Positions 7,981-16,709 of a stretch of 64,000 nt of DNA are shown here, piece by piece. Under the pieces are notes generated by a model, which was given only the letters and a program-made list of their open reading frames with translations, was not told the DNA's origin and did no database searches. Source of the DNA: Bordetella genomosp. 12 (GTDB taxonomy: Bacteria; Pseudomonadota; Gammaproteobacteria; Burkholderiales; Burkholderiaceae_B); NCBI RefSeq assembly GCF_002261355.1, contig NZ_NEVU01000003.1, positions 372,001 to 436,000 on the forward strand. Reading direction: 5' to 3'. The stretch's first letter is position 1. Every line of letters begins with the position of its first letter. A program made the position numbers and the translations under genes.

Positions 7981-8796
7981 ATGACTGAGAACCATCGCTA
8001 CAAAAACTATACGGCGATCGAATTTGATCGTCCCCTGGAGGGCGTCCTTCGCCTGACGCTGAACAATCCCGAACGCATGAATTCGCTGGACTCACGCGGG
8101 CATGCCGAACTGGCGGAGGTCTGGCGCGAGATCGATACAGATCCGGAAGTGAGCGCGGTGGTGATCCGCGGGGCCGGGCGCGCATTCTCGGCGGGCGGTG
8201 ATTTCCGGATGTTGGATGAGATCAACGACGACTTCAAGGCTCGAGCCCGCGTGTGGCGCGAAGCGCGCGACCTTGTCTACAACATCATCAACTGTTCCAA
8301 GCCCATCGTCTCCGCCATCCATGGGCCGGCGGTAGGCGCCGGCCTGGTCGCCGCACTCCTCGCAGACATATCCATCGCGGCCAAATCCGCGCGCATCGTC
8401 GACGGCCACACCAAGCTGGGCGTGGCGGCGGGCGACCATGCCGCCATCATCTGGCCATTGCTGTGCGGCATGGCCAAGGCCAAGTACCACCTGATGTTGT
8501 GCGAACCCGTCAGCGGCCAGGAAGCTGAAGCGCTGGGTCTGGTATCGATATGCGTCGAGGATGATGTGCTTCAAGAAAAAGCTCTGAAGATCGCTGGGAA
8601 GCTCGCCGCGGGCGCGCCGGCCGCGCTGCGTTGGACCAAGTACGCCCTGAACAACTGGTTACGCCAGGCCGGGCCGATCTTCGATACGTCCCTGGCACTG
8701 GAGTTCATGGGCTTCGGCAGTCCCGAGGCCAAGGAGGGAGTCAGCGCGCTCCAGCAAAAGCGCGCGGCACAGTTCGACCGGGACATCGCGGTCTAG
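7981..8796 (+). CDS. enoyl-CoA hydratase/isomerase-family protein with atypical active site
   Basis: A 271-aa crotonase-fold protein acting on an acyl-CoA. The oxyanion-hole region is present ([11 protein letters not shown], 68-78, and HGPAVGAGL, 114-122). The two catalytic glutamates of classical enoyl-CoA hydratase are not conserved: by eye the first position is Val123 and the second is His143 in DGHTKLG. The true reaction may therefore be isomerisation, ring cleavage, hydrolysis or decarboxylation rather than simple hydration. It is the first gene of the plus-strand unit running through the Liv-type importer and is divergent from the LysR gene. A C-terminal helical region closes the trimer fold as usual. 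Confidence 0.85.
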   Translation: MTENHRYKNYTAIEFDRPLEGVLRLTLNNPERMNSLDSRGHAELAEVWREIDTDPEVSAVVIRGAGRAFSAGGDFRMLDEINDDFKARARVWREARDLVYNIINCSKPIVSAIHGPAVGAGLVAALLADISIAAKSARIVDGHTKLGVAAGDHAAIIWPLLCGMAKAKYHLMLCEPVSGQEAEALGLVSICVEDDVLQEKALKIAGKLAAGAPAALRWTKYALNNWLRQAGPIFDTSLALEFMGFGSPEAKEGVSALQQKRAAQFDRDIAV

Positions 8797-8804
8797 CCGA
8801 AACC

Positions 8805-9701
8805 ATGCATATGGACCCGATCAAGACAGTCGCTTTCATCGGCGCGGGAAATATGGGGGCGCCGATGGCTCTCTGCGCGCTGCGCGCTGGCTACGAGCTG
8901 ACGATCTGCGACCGAAATCCGGTGGTGCGGGAGGCCTTCGCCGCCCAAGGCGTACGGACGACCGCCGATGTGGCCGCCTGCGCCGCAGCAGATGCAATCA
9001 TCGTTCTGCTGGCCAACGATGCCCAGATCATCGAAGCGATGCTTGGGGAACACGGGCTGGCTAAGGCCATTCCCGCCGGCCACCGCCCGCTCGTATGCAT
9101 GATGAGCACCACCCTGCCCGCCACCCTGCGCGCGCTAGAAGTGCCTCTGGCAGCGGTGGGCGCCGGCCTGCTCGACGCACCGGTAAGCGGCGGCATCGTC
9201 GGCGCTCAAGAGGGCACGCTCACGATCATGCTGGGTGGAAGCAAGGAAAACGTGCTGCGCGCGCAGCCGCTGATGCAGACGATGGGCAAGCGCATCTTCC
9301 ATTGCGGCCCGCTGGGCAACGCCGCGGTAACCAAGATCATCAACAACATGCTGTGCGTGACCAACATGTTCCTCACCGCCGAAGCGGTGGAGCTTGCTGC
9401 CGCGCACGGCGTGGATTTCGAGCATCTCGCGCCCGTGCTGGAGGTCAGCACAGGCCTGAACTTCCTGACGGCGGATGCCACTGCGGGCCGAGCGCAGTAT
9501 CGCGCTTGGGTTCCCACCGAAGCGGCCTTTGCCGACATTCACCGCATCATCAGCAAGGATCTGCATCTGGCCATGGCGCTGGGTGACGCGGCCAGTCTCG
9601 ACCTGGGCATGCTCAAGCAGGTTTCCGGCTTCGTGGACGAACATGGAGGTCAAGCCGGCGCTCGATGGAAGCGTGCCGGAGAACCTCCGCACACCGAATA
9701 A
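8805..9701 (+). CDS. 3-hydroxyisobutyrate dehydrogenase-family oxidoreductase
   Basis: An NAD(P)-dependent beta-hydroxyacid dehydrogenase of 298 aa. The Rossmann motif is FIGAGNMGAPMA near the N-terminus, the substrate-binding signature is DAPVSGG, and the catalytic lysine lies in GNAAVTKIINNM. It would oxidise a 3-hydroxyacid (or reduce a semialdehyde) produced in the same pathway. The reading frame is open upstream into the crotonase gene, but MHMDPIKTVAF at 8805 is the natural start, 8 bp after the crotonase stop; 8811 is an alternative. The last 20 or so residues (GGQAGARWKRAGEPPHTE) do not look like the usual C-terminus. Confidence 0.88.
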   Translation: MHMDPIKTVAFIGAGNMGAPMALCALRAGYELTICDRNPVVREAFAAQGVRTTADVAACAAADAIIVLLANDAQIIEAMLGEHGLAKAIPAGHRPLVCMMSTTLPATLRALEVPLAAVGAGLLDAPVSGGIVGAQEGTLTIMLGGSKENVLRAQPLMQTMGKRIFHCGPLGNAAVTKIINNMLCVTNMFLTAEAVELAAAHGVDFEHLAPVLEVSTGLNFLTADATAGRAQYRAWVPTEAAFADIHRIISKDLHLAMALGDAASLDLGMLKQVSGFVDEHGGQAGARWKRAGEPPHTE

Positions 9702-9776
9702 ACACCCGCCAGAAACCTGGCGAATAGCCGGCTCCCAGCCGGTAATCACTACACCTATAAATAGGGAGACAACAGG

Positions 9777-10985
9777 ATGAAACACCTCAACCGCGTGCTC
9801 GTGGCAGCTACCTTCGCGGCCGCCCCTTTCATTGCCGGCAACGCATCGGCACAAGACACCAAAACCCTGATTCTGGGCGTATCCGCCCCGATGTCGGGCG
9901 CCGCAGCCACCTGGGGGCTGGGGCAGGAATGGACCGCCAAGCAGGCTGCCAAGGAGATCAACGACGCAGGAGGAGTGAAGATCGGCGGAACGACCTACAA
10001 GTTCGAGGTTCGCGCGTACGACAATAAATACAACGCGGCTGAAGGCACAAAGGTCGCGCAGAACATCGTCAACCGCGACAAGTCGCGCTACGTCGTCGGC
10101 AGCATCGGCACCGCCCCCATTCTGGCGTTGCAGTCGCTCACCGAACGCAACCAAGTCATCCTGTTCACCTCCGCCTGGGGAAAAACCGTCAAGGGGCCAA
10201 CCAAACCCTACACCCTGACACAGTCAAGCACGCCGTTCGAAATCCTGGAACCGCTGTATGCGTACGTCAAGAGCAAGCATGGAGCCATCAAGACCGTTGC
10301 CATGCTCAACCCCAACGATGCAACTGGCAAGGAGACCGAACCGGTCGCGCAAAAGGCGTGGGAAAAACTCGGCGTAAAGGTGGTCTCCGTCAACTGGTAT
10401 GAGCGCGGCACCACGCAGTTCCAACCTATCGCCCAGAAGCTGGCGGCGGTGAAGCCCGACGTCATTGATCTCGGGGTGGCGCCACCCGCAGATGCGGGCG
10501 TGCTGTTCCGGGAGTTGAGCGTGCTGGGCTGGGAAGGCGTCAAAGTGCAGCCCGTGGGAACTGGAGCCGCACAGCTCGTGGACATTGGCGGCAAGGCCGC
10601 CGATGGCGTGTACATGGGGTTTTCGGGCGACTACGCAGGAGCGCAGGCGACCAACAAACAGCGGGAGCTCAACGAAGGCATGAAAAAGGCCGTTGGAGAA
10701 TCGCTCAACCCGCTGCAGCTTGCTCCCTACGACTCCGTATACGCCCTGAAAGCCGGCATGGAAGCCGCGCAAAGCGTGGAGCCCGCCGAGATCCTGAAAG
10801 TGCTTCCCAAGATCGTCTTCGACACATCCTACGGCAAGACCGCTTTCGGCGGCGAGGCCACCTACGGCTCGCCCCAGCAATTGCTCATTCCCGTCATGAT
10901 CACCCAGATCCAGGATGGCAAGTTGGTCGAGGTGGAACGCGTGGTGCCGCAAGAGCTTCAGCAACGCCTGACGCAGGGTAAGTAA
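9777..10985 (+). CDS. Liv-type ABC transporter substrate-binding protein
   Basis: A periplasmic binding protein (402 aa) of the branched-chain amino acid/amide family (peripla_BP_6). A signal peptide is visible (MKHLNRVLVAATFAAAPFIA, cleavage near ASA-Q at 25/26), followed by LGVSAPMSGAAATWG and the EINDAGGVKI segment typical of LivJ-like proteins. It heads the importer genes livJ-H-M-G-F. Because the importer is embedded among acyl-CoA and redox enzymes and a LysR regulator, the ligand is more likely an organic acid or aromatic-derived compound than an amino acid. That is inference from context. Confidence 0.92.
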   Translation: MKHLNRVLVAATFAAAPFIAGNASAQDTKTLILGVSAPMSGAAATWGLGQEWTAKQAAKEINDAGGVKIGGTTYKFEVRAYDNKYNAAEGTKVAQNIVNRDKSRYVVGSIGTAPILALQSLTERNQVILFTSAWGKTVKGPTKPYTLTQSSTPFEILEPLYAYVKSKHGAIKTVAMLNPNDATGKETEPVAQKAWEKLGVKVVSVNWYERGTTQFQPIAQKLAAVKPDVIDLGVAPPADAGVLFRELSVLGWEGVKVQPVGTGAAQLVDIGGKAADGVYMGFSGDYAGAQATNKQRELNEGMKKAVGESLNPLQLAPYDSVYALKAGMEAAQSVEPAEILKVLPKIVFDTSYGKTAFGGEATYGSPQQLLIPVMITQIQDGKLVEVERVVPQELQQRLTQGK

Positions 10986-11022
10986 TCAGAACGCCGGACG
11001 GCGATGGGTCGGGGGAGACAAG

Positions 11023-11898
11023 TTGGACGTTTACATGCAATTGATCATGAACAGTATGCAGATCGCCGCGGCGTACATATTGTTCTCACTGGGGCTGACG
11101 CTCATATTCGGCGTCATGCGTATCGTCAACTTCGCACACGGAGAATTCTTCACGCTGCCGTTGCTGGTCATGGGGGTAACAGTCCCCTTCCTGGCCAGCG
11201 GAACCTTGCCGCTTTTTGCATCGTATGCGCTGGGCGGCGTGCTGGGGATTACGCTCACGCTGCTGCTAGGCGGCGTGATCTACAAGTTCGCCTTGCAGCG
11301 ATTCCAGCGTGACATGACGGGGTCCTTCGTTGTGTCGGTAGGCTTGTCGCTCCTGCTGCAAGGCATCTTCCTTGAGTCATTCGGCGGCGTGCCCAATAAA
11401 CTTCCCGCCCTTGTCGAAGGAACGGTGAACATCCTGGGCGCCTATATCACCATGCAACGGCTGATCATCACTTGCTGCGCGTTGCTGGTGGCTGTTCTGA
11501 TGTGCTGGACTATCGCGTCGAGCCGCCTGGGAAAGGCCTTGCGCGCAGTCTCAGAAGACCATGAGGCCGCGATGCTGCAAGGCATACCCTACCGCCGTAT
11601 CGCCCTGGCCGGCTTCTTCATCGCGACCTCGCTCGCGGCGATCGCGGCGGTGTTGCTGTCTCCCGTGACCGTGTCCAGCCCGATCATCGGCAGCGACTAT
11701 CTCATCCGCGGGTTCATCGCAATCGTGATCGGCGGCCTGGGCAGCATCCCGGGAGCCATCCTGGGCAGCCTGTTGATCGCCATCATTGAAAGCCTGGGCG
11801 GCTACTACTTCGATCCCACCTGGGCCACGATCACGATGTTCGCCCTGACCATGTTCGTACTGCTGGTTCGTCCGAAGGGAATTCTCGGAAATGGCTAA
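11023..11898 (+). CDS. Liv-type ABC transporter permease (LivH family)
   Basis: An inner-membrane permease of 291 aa with about eight hydrophobic helices. The family signature SLGLTLIFGVMRIVNFAHGE lies near the N-terminus, and the cytoplasmic coupling loop is around RAVSEDHEAAMLQGI. The start is taken as TTG at 11023 because GGGGGAG sits about 6 bp upstream; an ATG at 11035 is the alternative. It overlaps the next permease gene by 8 bp, which supports translational coupling. Confidence 0.92.
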   Translation: MDVYMQLIMNSMQIAAAYILFSLGLTLIFGVMRIVNFAHGEFFTLPLLVMGVTVPFLASGTLPLFASYALGGVLGITLTLLLGGVIYKFALQRFQRDMTGSFVVSVGLSLLLQGIFLESFGGVPNKLPALVEGTVNILGAYITMQRLIITCCALLVAVLMCWTIASSRLGKALRAVSEDHEAAMLQGIPYRRIALAGFFIATSLAAIAAVLLSPVTVSSPIIGSDYLIRGFIAIVIGGLGSIPGAILGSLLIAIIESLGGYYFDPTWATITMFALTMFVLLVRPKGILGNG

Positions 11899-12835
11899 CC
11901 CTACATTCACTCCCGCACTCGCCTCGCTAGGCTTGGTGGCGCTCTCCGCCGGCCTGCTACAAGGCGGCGGGCTGGCCGCAAGCCTCGTCCTTTGGCTGGC
12001 CGTCAATGTACTGATCACGGCAAGCTTTCGCTTCGTGACCCTCATCGGCGAGCTCAATTTTGCCGTCGCCGGCTTCGTGGGGCTTGGCGCCTACATGGCT
12101 GGGGTCGGCAGCGTAACGCTCAATTGGCCCTTCTTGCTGACGCTGGCCGCCAGCGCGGTCTTCGCGGGACTGATCAGCCTGGTGTTCGGCTACATCACAT
12201 TGCGCGCCAAGGGCCCCTACTTCATGCTCATCAGCTTCGCCTTCACGGAGGTGATCCGCATGATCTACACCAAGACCGAAGCGATCGGCGGCAGTTCCGG
12301 CATGGTGGGAATTTTCCCGCCAGCCTACCTTGACGGCTATTTCCCCGCAGTCGTCGTGGCCATGGTTCTTGCGCTGCTCTGGGCGCTCTGGTCAATCGAG
12401 AAATCCGACTTCGGAAAGGTCCTCGTGGCCATACGCAATAACGACGCGATCGTCGAGACCGTGGGCATCAATGTGCACCTGACGAAGGTAATTTGCCTGG
12501 GCATTTCCTCGGTAGTCGCCGGCATCGCGGGCGCATTGCTGGCCTACTCGAACAACGTGATCAGCCCGGGAGACTTCGGCTTCCTGCTGGCGGTGTATGC
12601 CCTGGCATATCTGAAGGTTGGCGGAGAGTCGCACATCCTGGGCGCGGTGGTCGGCGCGGTCGTGCTGACGCTGCTAGGCCAGTTCGCGCTGAGCTTCGGC
12701 CCGTACGAGCATATCTTCTACGGCGCGGCCATCGTCATCTCTGTGCTGTTGATGCCCGGAGGCTTGATCGGGCTGGGCCGTCATTTCAACAAACGCGCGC
12801 CCAGGCTGACACCCGTGGCGAAACCTCAAGGCTGA
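11891..12835 (+). CDS. Liv-type ABC transporter permease (LivM family)
   Basis: The second membrane subunit (314 aa) of the importer. It has multiple hydrophobic helices and the LivM-like segments GYITLRAKGPYFMLISFAFT and RNNDAIVETVGINV, the latter being the coupling region contacting the ATPases. It overlaps livH-like by 8 bp and is followed 7 bp later by the first ATPase gene. With the LivH-type partner it forms the translocation pore. Confidence 0.92.
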   Translation: MANPTFTPALASLGLVALSAGLLQGGGLAASLVLWLAVNVLITASFRFVTLIGELNFAVAGFVGLGAYMAGVGSVTLNWPFLLTLAASAVFAGLISLVFGYITLRAKGPYFMLISFAFTEVIRMIYTKTEAIGGSSGMVGIFPPAYLDGYFPAVVVAMVLALLWALWSIEKSDFGKVLVAIRNNDAIVETVGINVHLTKVICLGISSVVAGIAGALLAYSNNVISPGDFGFLLAVYALAYLKVGGESHILGAVVGAVVLTLLGQFALSFGPYEHIFYGAAIVISVLLMPGGLIGLGRHFNKRAPRLTPVAKPQG

Positions 12836-12842
12836 GGGTTTC

Positions 12843-13577
12843 ATGGAAAACCAAGTACTACTGAAAGTCGACGGGATGAGCCGTCGCTTTGGCGGCCTTG
12901 TGGCGGTCAAGGATCTGAGTTTCGAAGTCCGCAAGGGAGAGATCCTAGGCCTCATCGGCCCCAACGGCGCCGGCAAGAGCACCACCTTCAACGTGGTAAG
13001 CGGCTATTACCGGCCGTCCGGCGGCAGCTTGACATTCATGGGCCGCGACATTACCGGCCAGAGCGCCGCCCGGATTGCCCGGCAGGGCCTGGTCCGCACG
13101 TTCCAGCACGACAGCATGCTGCGCGACATGACCGTCTACGACAATATCGTCGTCGGCACCTTCGCCACGCTGCGCAACAAGTCGGAACGCGATGCGCGCG
13201 TGCGCGAAACTGCGGCTCTCATGGGCTTGGCCGATGTCCTGCACGAAATCGCGGGCAATCTGTCGCACGGCCTGCAACGGCTCGTCAGCATCGCCATCGC
13301 TTTTGCCGCTCGCCCGACCCTGCTGTGCCTGGACGAGCCGCTGACCGGCCTGAACCAGACCGAGGCCGTCTCCGTCCTGTCGATCTTTCGCAAGATGCGC
13401 GAAGCATACGGCGTCTCCATGCTGCTCGTGGAGCACAACATGAAGGCAGTCATGGACATTTGCGACCGCATCGTGGTGCTGGACTACGGCGTGTTTCTGG
13501 CCACCGGCACTCCTGCCGAGATACAGCGAGACCCGCGCGTGATTTCTGCCTATCTGGGGAAGCGGCATGAACAATAA
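12843..13577 (+). CDS. Liv-type ABC transporter ATP-binding protein (LivG family)
   Basis: A cytoplasmic ATPase of 244 aa. Walker A is GPNGAGKST (about residues 40-48), Walker B is LLCLDEPLTGLN, and the switch His lies in VEHNMKAV. The signature motif is degenerate, NLSHGLQRL instead of LSGGQQ(R/Q), where LivG proteins usually have LSYGxQR. It overlaps the second ATPase gene by 11 bp. Role: ATP hydrolysis driving import through the two permeases. Confidence 0.92.
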   Translation: MENQVLLKVDGMSRRFGGLVAVKDLSFEVRKGEILGLIGPNGAGKSTTFNVVSGYYRPSGGSLTFMGRDITGQSAARIARQGLVRTFQHDSMLRDMTVYDNIVVGTFATLRNKSERDARVRETAALMGLADVLHEIAGNLSHGLQRLVSIAIAFAARPTLLCLDEPLTGLNQTEAVSVLSIFRKMREAYGVSMLLVEHNMKAVMDICDRIVVLDYGVFLATGTPAEIQRDPRVISAYLGKRHEQ

Positions 13578-14289
13578 GGAAAATGTACTCGACGTCGAAC
13601 GCCTCTCGGTGATGTACGGCATCGTGCCCGCAGTCAGCGGCGCAAGCTTCACCGTGCAGCGCGGCTCGATCTCGACGATCGTCGGCTCCAACGGCGCCGG
13701 GAAGTCGACCATCATGAAAGCGTTGACAGGGTTGGTTGCCCCAGCCTCCGGACAGGTTCGCTTCTATGGCGAAGACATCACCGGTCTGGCCCCGGATGCA
13801 CTCGTCGCGCGGGGCCTGGTATTGGTTCCCGAAGGCCGACGCCTGTTCAAGGCCATGACCGTGGCGGAAAACCTGGAACTCGGCGCGTACCGCGAGAAAG
13901 ACAAAAATGCTATCCAGCGGCGCATCGAGGGCGTGCTGGAGCGCTTTCCCGCATTGAAAAGCCGGCTCGATTCGCCGGCTGGGAGTCTCAGCGGCGGCCA
14001 GCAACAGATGGTTGCCGTGGGACGCGCCCTGATGGCCAAGCCTCGGCTATTACTGCTCGACGAGCCCACTATCGGGCTGGCACCCGCCATCGTCGACACG
14101 ATCGCGCAGATCATCCAGGACATCGCGGCCGAGGGCGTCGATGTGATGCTGGTCGAGCAGAACGCCGAAATGGCGCTGGAGATCGCTACCCACGCGTTCA
14201 TCCTTGAACGTGGCGAGATCCAGCTGCAAGGCCTGGCATCGGATCTGGCCAACAGCGAAGCCGTACGAAAGGCTTATCTGGGCATCTGA
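13567..14289 (+). CDS. Liv-type ABC transporter ATP-binding protein (LivF family)
   Basis: The second ATPase (240 aa). Walker A is GSNGAGKST, the signature is SLSGGQQQM, and Walker B is LLLLDEPTIGLAP. The LVPEGRRLFKAMTVAENLE segment is typical of LivF. It completes a five-component importer and is followed after 46 bp by an SDR gene on the same strand, so the importer and enzymes seem to form one transcription unit. Confidence 0.92.
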   Translation: MNNKENVLDVERLSVMYGIVPAVSGASFTVQRGSISTIVGSNGAGKSTIMKALTGLVAPASGQVRFYGEDITGLAPDALVARGLVLVPEGRRLFKAMTVAENLELGAYREKDKNAIQRRIEGVLERFPALKSRLDSPAGSLSGGQQQMVAVGRALMAKPRLLLLDEPTIGLAPAIVDTIAQIIQDIAAEGVDVMLVEQNAEMALEIATHAFILERGEIQLQGLASDLANSEAVRKAYLGI

Positions 14290-14335
14290 CCGGCCACCCC
14301 GCCTGATCCCATTTTCCGTTTTACGCGAGGTATCC

Positions 14336-15097
14336 ATGCATCGACTCGAAGAAAAAGTTGTCTTCATCACCGGTGGCGGCGCGGGCATCGGCCGCGCAAG
14401 CGCATTGCTGTTCGCCAAGGAAGGCGCCCAGATCGTCATCGCCGAGCGTGACGTCGCCGCGGGCGAAGAAACCGCCGCCTTGGTGGGGGCGTCGACAGGC
14501 CGCCCCGCCCTGTTCATCCAGACGGACGTCACCGAGCCCGAAAGCCTGGAAGACGCCGTCAAGCGGACCGTGGCGCGCTTCGGCCGTTTCGACGTGCTTT
14601 ACAACAATGCCGGTGGCTCCACCGTGCGCGACAGCCGCGTGACCGACGCGCCGGTGGAGGAATTCTGGTCCAAGATGAAGCTCGACCTGTTCGGCACCTG
14701 GTTGGGGTGCCGCTACGGCATCCAGGCCATGATGGATACGGGCAACGGCGGCTCAGTCATCAATAGCACGTCCATCTTTGCCTTGATTGGTACCCACGGC
14801 AAAGACGCGTACACCGCCGCCAAGGGCGCCGTAAGTGCGCTGACCCGGTCGATGGCAGTCGAGTACGCCTCGTACCGAATCCGCGTCAACGCCGTCGCAC
14901 CAGGCGCGACCGCGACAGAGCGGGTGCTCAAGCTGCTGAAGGATGACGGTGTCACCAGCAAGTCCTTGGACGGCCAACTGTTTGGGTTGGTCCAGCCCGA
15001 GGATATCGCGCATGCGGCGCTGTATCTGGCATCCGACGAGTCTCGGTCCACGACCGGCCACATCCTTGCCGTCGACGGCGGCCTGATCATTTCATGA
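14336..15097 (+). CDS. short-chain dehydrogenase/reductase
   Basis: A 253-aa NAD(P)-dependent SDR. The cofactor motif TGGGAGIG (residues 12-19), NNAG, the catalytic Ser of INSTSIF, and YxxxK (AYTAAKGA) are all visible. The VDGG end is the usual classical-SDR C-terminus. The frame is open upstream into the LivF-type gene, but the family N-terminus MHRLEEKVVFITGG fixes the start at 14336. It probably oxidises a hydroxyl or reduces a ketone of the imported compound. The substrate is not predictable. Confidence 0.9.
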   Translation: MHRLEEKVVFITGGGAGIGRASALLFAKEGAQIVIAERDVAAGEETAALVGASTGRPALFIQTDVTEPESLEDAVKRTVARFGRFDVLYNNAGGSTVRDSRVTDAPVEEFWSKMKLDLFGTWLGCRYGIQAMMDTGNGGSVINSTSIFALIGTHGKDAYTAAKGAVSALTRSMAVEYASYRIRVNAVAPGATATERVLKLLKDDGVTSKSLDGQLFGLVQPEDIAHAALYLASDESRSTTGHILAVDGGLIIS

Positions 15098-15142
15098 ACC
15101 GCCCCTTCCGGCCACCAGCCGGCACATCTGAACGGAGCCTCC

Positions 15143-15433
15143 ATGTTTCGCCATATTGTCATGCTTAGCTTCCATCACCCGCTCCCCCCGGGGGACCACG
15201 ATGAAATCGTCCGCATGTGCCAGACCATCCAAGACGAACTTGCCGGCGTGCTCGAACTACGCTTTGTCACCAATTCGTCGGATAGAGCCCACTCCTACAC
15301 CCACGCCTTCGTGGCGGACTTCGTTGACGCAGCCGCCCACGATGAATACCAGCAAGCCCCCGCCCACCTGCCGCTGAAGCAAAAGATCTCGACGCTCGCC
15401 CGGCAGCTCATCGTGCTCGACTACGAAGCCTGA
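15143..15433 (+). CDS. Dabb (stress-responsive alpha/beta barrel) domain protein
   Basis: A 96-aa protein made of one Dabb domain, a dimeric ferredoxin-like alpha+beta barrel. The N-terminal MFRHIVMLSF strand and the HDEYQQAPAH segment are typical. Some Dabb proteins are cyclases or isomerases for aromatic or polyketide substrates; many are uncharacterised. It lies between the SDR and the flavin reductase genes on the same strand, so a small-molecule catalytic or binding role in the same pathway is plausible but inferred. Confidence 0.8.
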   Translation: MFRHIVMLSFHHPLPPGDHDEIVRMCQTIQDELAGVLELRFVTNSSDRAHSYTHAFVADFVDAAAHDEYQQAPAHLPLKQKISTLARQLIVLDYEA

Positions 15434-15471
15434 GCGCGGCAATGGTCCCCCAACCGAACACAAGGAACCCC

Positions 15472-16602
15472 ATGCGCGACACCAAGCTGTTCACCCCGTT
15501 CAAGCTGCGCGGCATCGAACTGCCCAACCGAGTGCTCATCTCGCCAATGAGCCAGTACTCCGCCGTCGACGGGATGGTGCAGGACTGGCACCGGTTCCAT
15601 ACGGCAGGACTGTCCCGCGGCGGTCCAGGCAGCATCATGGTGGAAGTGGCGGCGGTCACCCGCGAGGGTCGGGGGACGCCGGGCGACTTGGGTATCTGGA
15701 GCGATGAGCAGATTCCAGGACTTGCCGAACTCGCACACATCATGACCGCTCATGGCGTAGTGCCGTCCATCCAAATAGGCCATGCCGGGCGCAAGGCAAG
15801 CACCGGACGGCCGTGGGAGGGCAACCAGCCCTTGGCGCTGGGCGCGGCAGAGTCCTCCTGGGAAACCACGGGAGCCTCATCCCTGCCCGTTCAGGACGGA
15901 TGGCCGGTACCGCGTCAACTTGATACCGATGAACTGGCCAGCCTTGTCGAACGCTTCCGCGAGGCCGCCGACCGCGCGATCAGGGCCGGATACCGCCTGA
16001 TCGAGATTCATGCCGCCCATGGCTACCTGCTGCACAGTTTTCTATCCCCGGTCACCAACCAGCGACAGGACAACTACGGCGGTTCGCTCGAAAACCGGAT
16101 GCGCTTTCCCTTGCAGGTCACAGCCGCGGTCCGCGACGCTCTCCCTTCGAACATCCCGCTTTCTGTCCGGATTTCTACCGTCGACGGCATTGAGGGTGGC
16201 TGGCAACTTGCCGACAGCATCGCGTTCTCGCGTGAACTGAAGCGGCTGGGTGTTGACCTGGTCGACTGCTCGTCTGGCGGAATTCAAGCCCCCGCTACGG
16301 CGGGTAAAGGCCCGCTTGCAGTCAAGCGCGGCCCTGGTTTCCAGGTACCCTTTGCACATGCGGTAAAGCGGGACGCCAACATTGCCACGATCGCCGTGGG
16401 GCTTATCGTGGATCCGCAGCAAGCCGAGACTATCTTGGCCTCTAATCAGGCGGATCTGGTGGCGATCGGACGCGAGGCCCTGCATAACCCGAACTGGCCG
16501 CTGCATGCGCGACTGGCTTTGCAGGCCGACCCTGACTATCTCGCCTGGCCCGAGCAATACGGTTGGTGGCTCAAACGCAGGCCGAGGGTCTCGGTCGACT
16601 AG
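15472..16602 (+). CDS. NADH:flavin oxidoreductase (old yellow enzyme, YqjM-like)
   Basis: An FMN-dependent ene-reductase of 376 aa that reduces activated C=C bonds. Visible motifs are LISPMSQYSA near the N-terminus, the substrate-binding HAGRKAS, HAAHGYLLHSFLSPVTNQR and DNYGGSLENR. The YqjM-class redox-tuning cysteine (SPMCMYS) is a serine here. The start at 15472 is chosen over an ATG at 15442 because AAGGA sits just upstream and the family begins near MRDTKLFTPF. It is the last gene of the plus-strand catabolic run. Its presence suggests an alpha,beta-unsaturated carbonyl intermediate, possibly alicyclic. Confidence 0.9.
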   Translation: MRDTKLFTPFKLRGIELPNRVLISPMSQYSAVDGMVQDWHRFHTAGLSRGGPGSIMVEVAAVTREGRGTPGDLGIWSDEQIPGLAELAHIMTAHGVVPSIQIGHAGRKASTGRPWEGNQPLALGAAESSWETTGASSLPVQDGWPVPRQLDTDELASLVERFREAADRAIRAGYRLIEIHAAHGYLLHSFLSPVTNQRQDNYGGSLENRMRFPLQVTAAVRDALPSNIPLSVRISTVDGIEGGWQLADSIAFSRELKRLGVDLVDCSSGGIQAPATAGKGPLAVKRGPGFQVPFAHAVKRDANIATIAVGLIVDPQQAETILASNQADLVAIGREALHNPNWPLHARLALQADPDYLAWPEQYGWWLKRRPRVSVD

Positions 16603-16678
16603 CCACGAGGCTGCTGTGCCTCGCCAGGGGGCACGGTCTGCACGCAACGCCCCGTAAGTCAGCGTGCTTACCTGTAGA

Positions 16679-16709
16679 ATCGAGTCTAATTTCATTTTGA
16701 TGACTCGAT
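16679..16709 (+). promoter_or_regulatory. inverted repeat enclosing a 17-bp shared operator before iclR
   Basis: Perfect 8-bp arms ATCGAGTC (16679-16686) and GACTCGAT (16702-16709) flank an AT-rich core; the right arm overlaps the iclR start codon. The 17 bp TCTAATTTCATTTTGAT (16685-16701) is identical to 29137-29153, upstream of the AtuA operon. In this GC-rich DNA such identity is unlikely by chance. It is probably the binding site of one or both IclR proteins encoded next to it. Confidence 0.6.
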
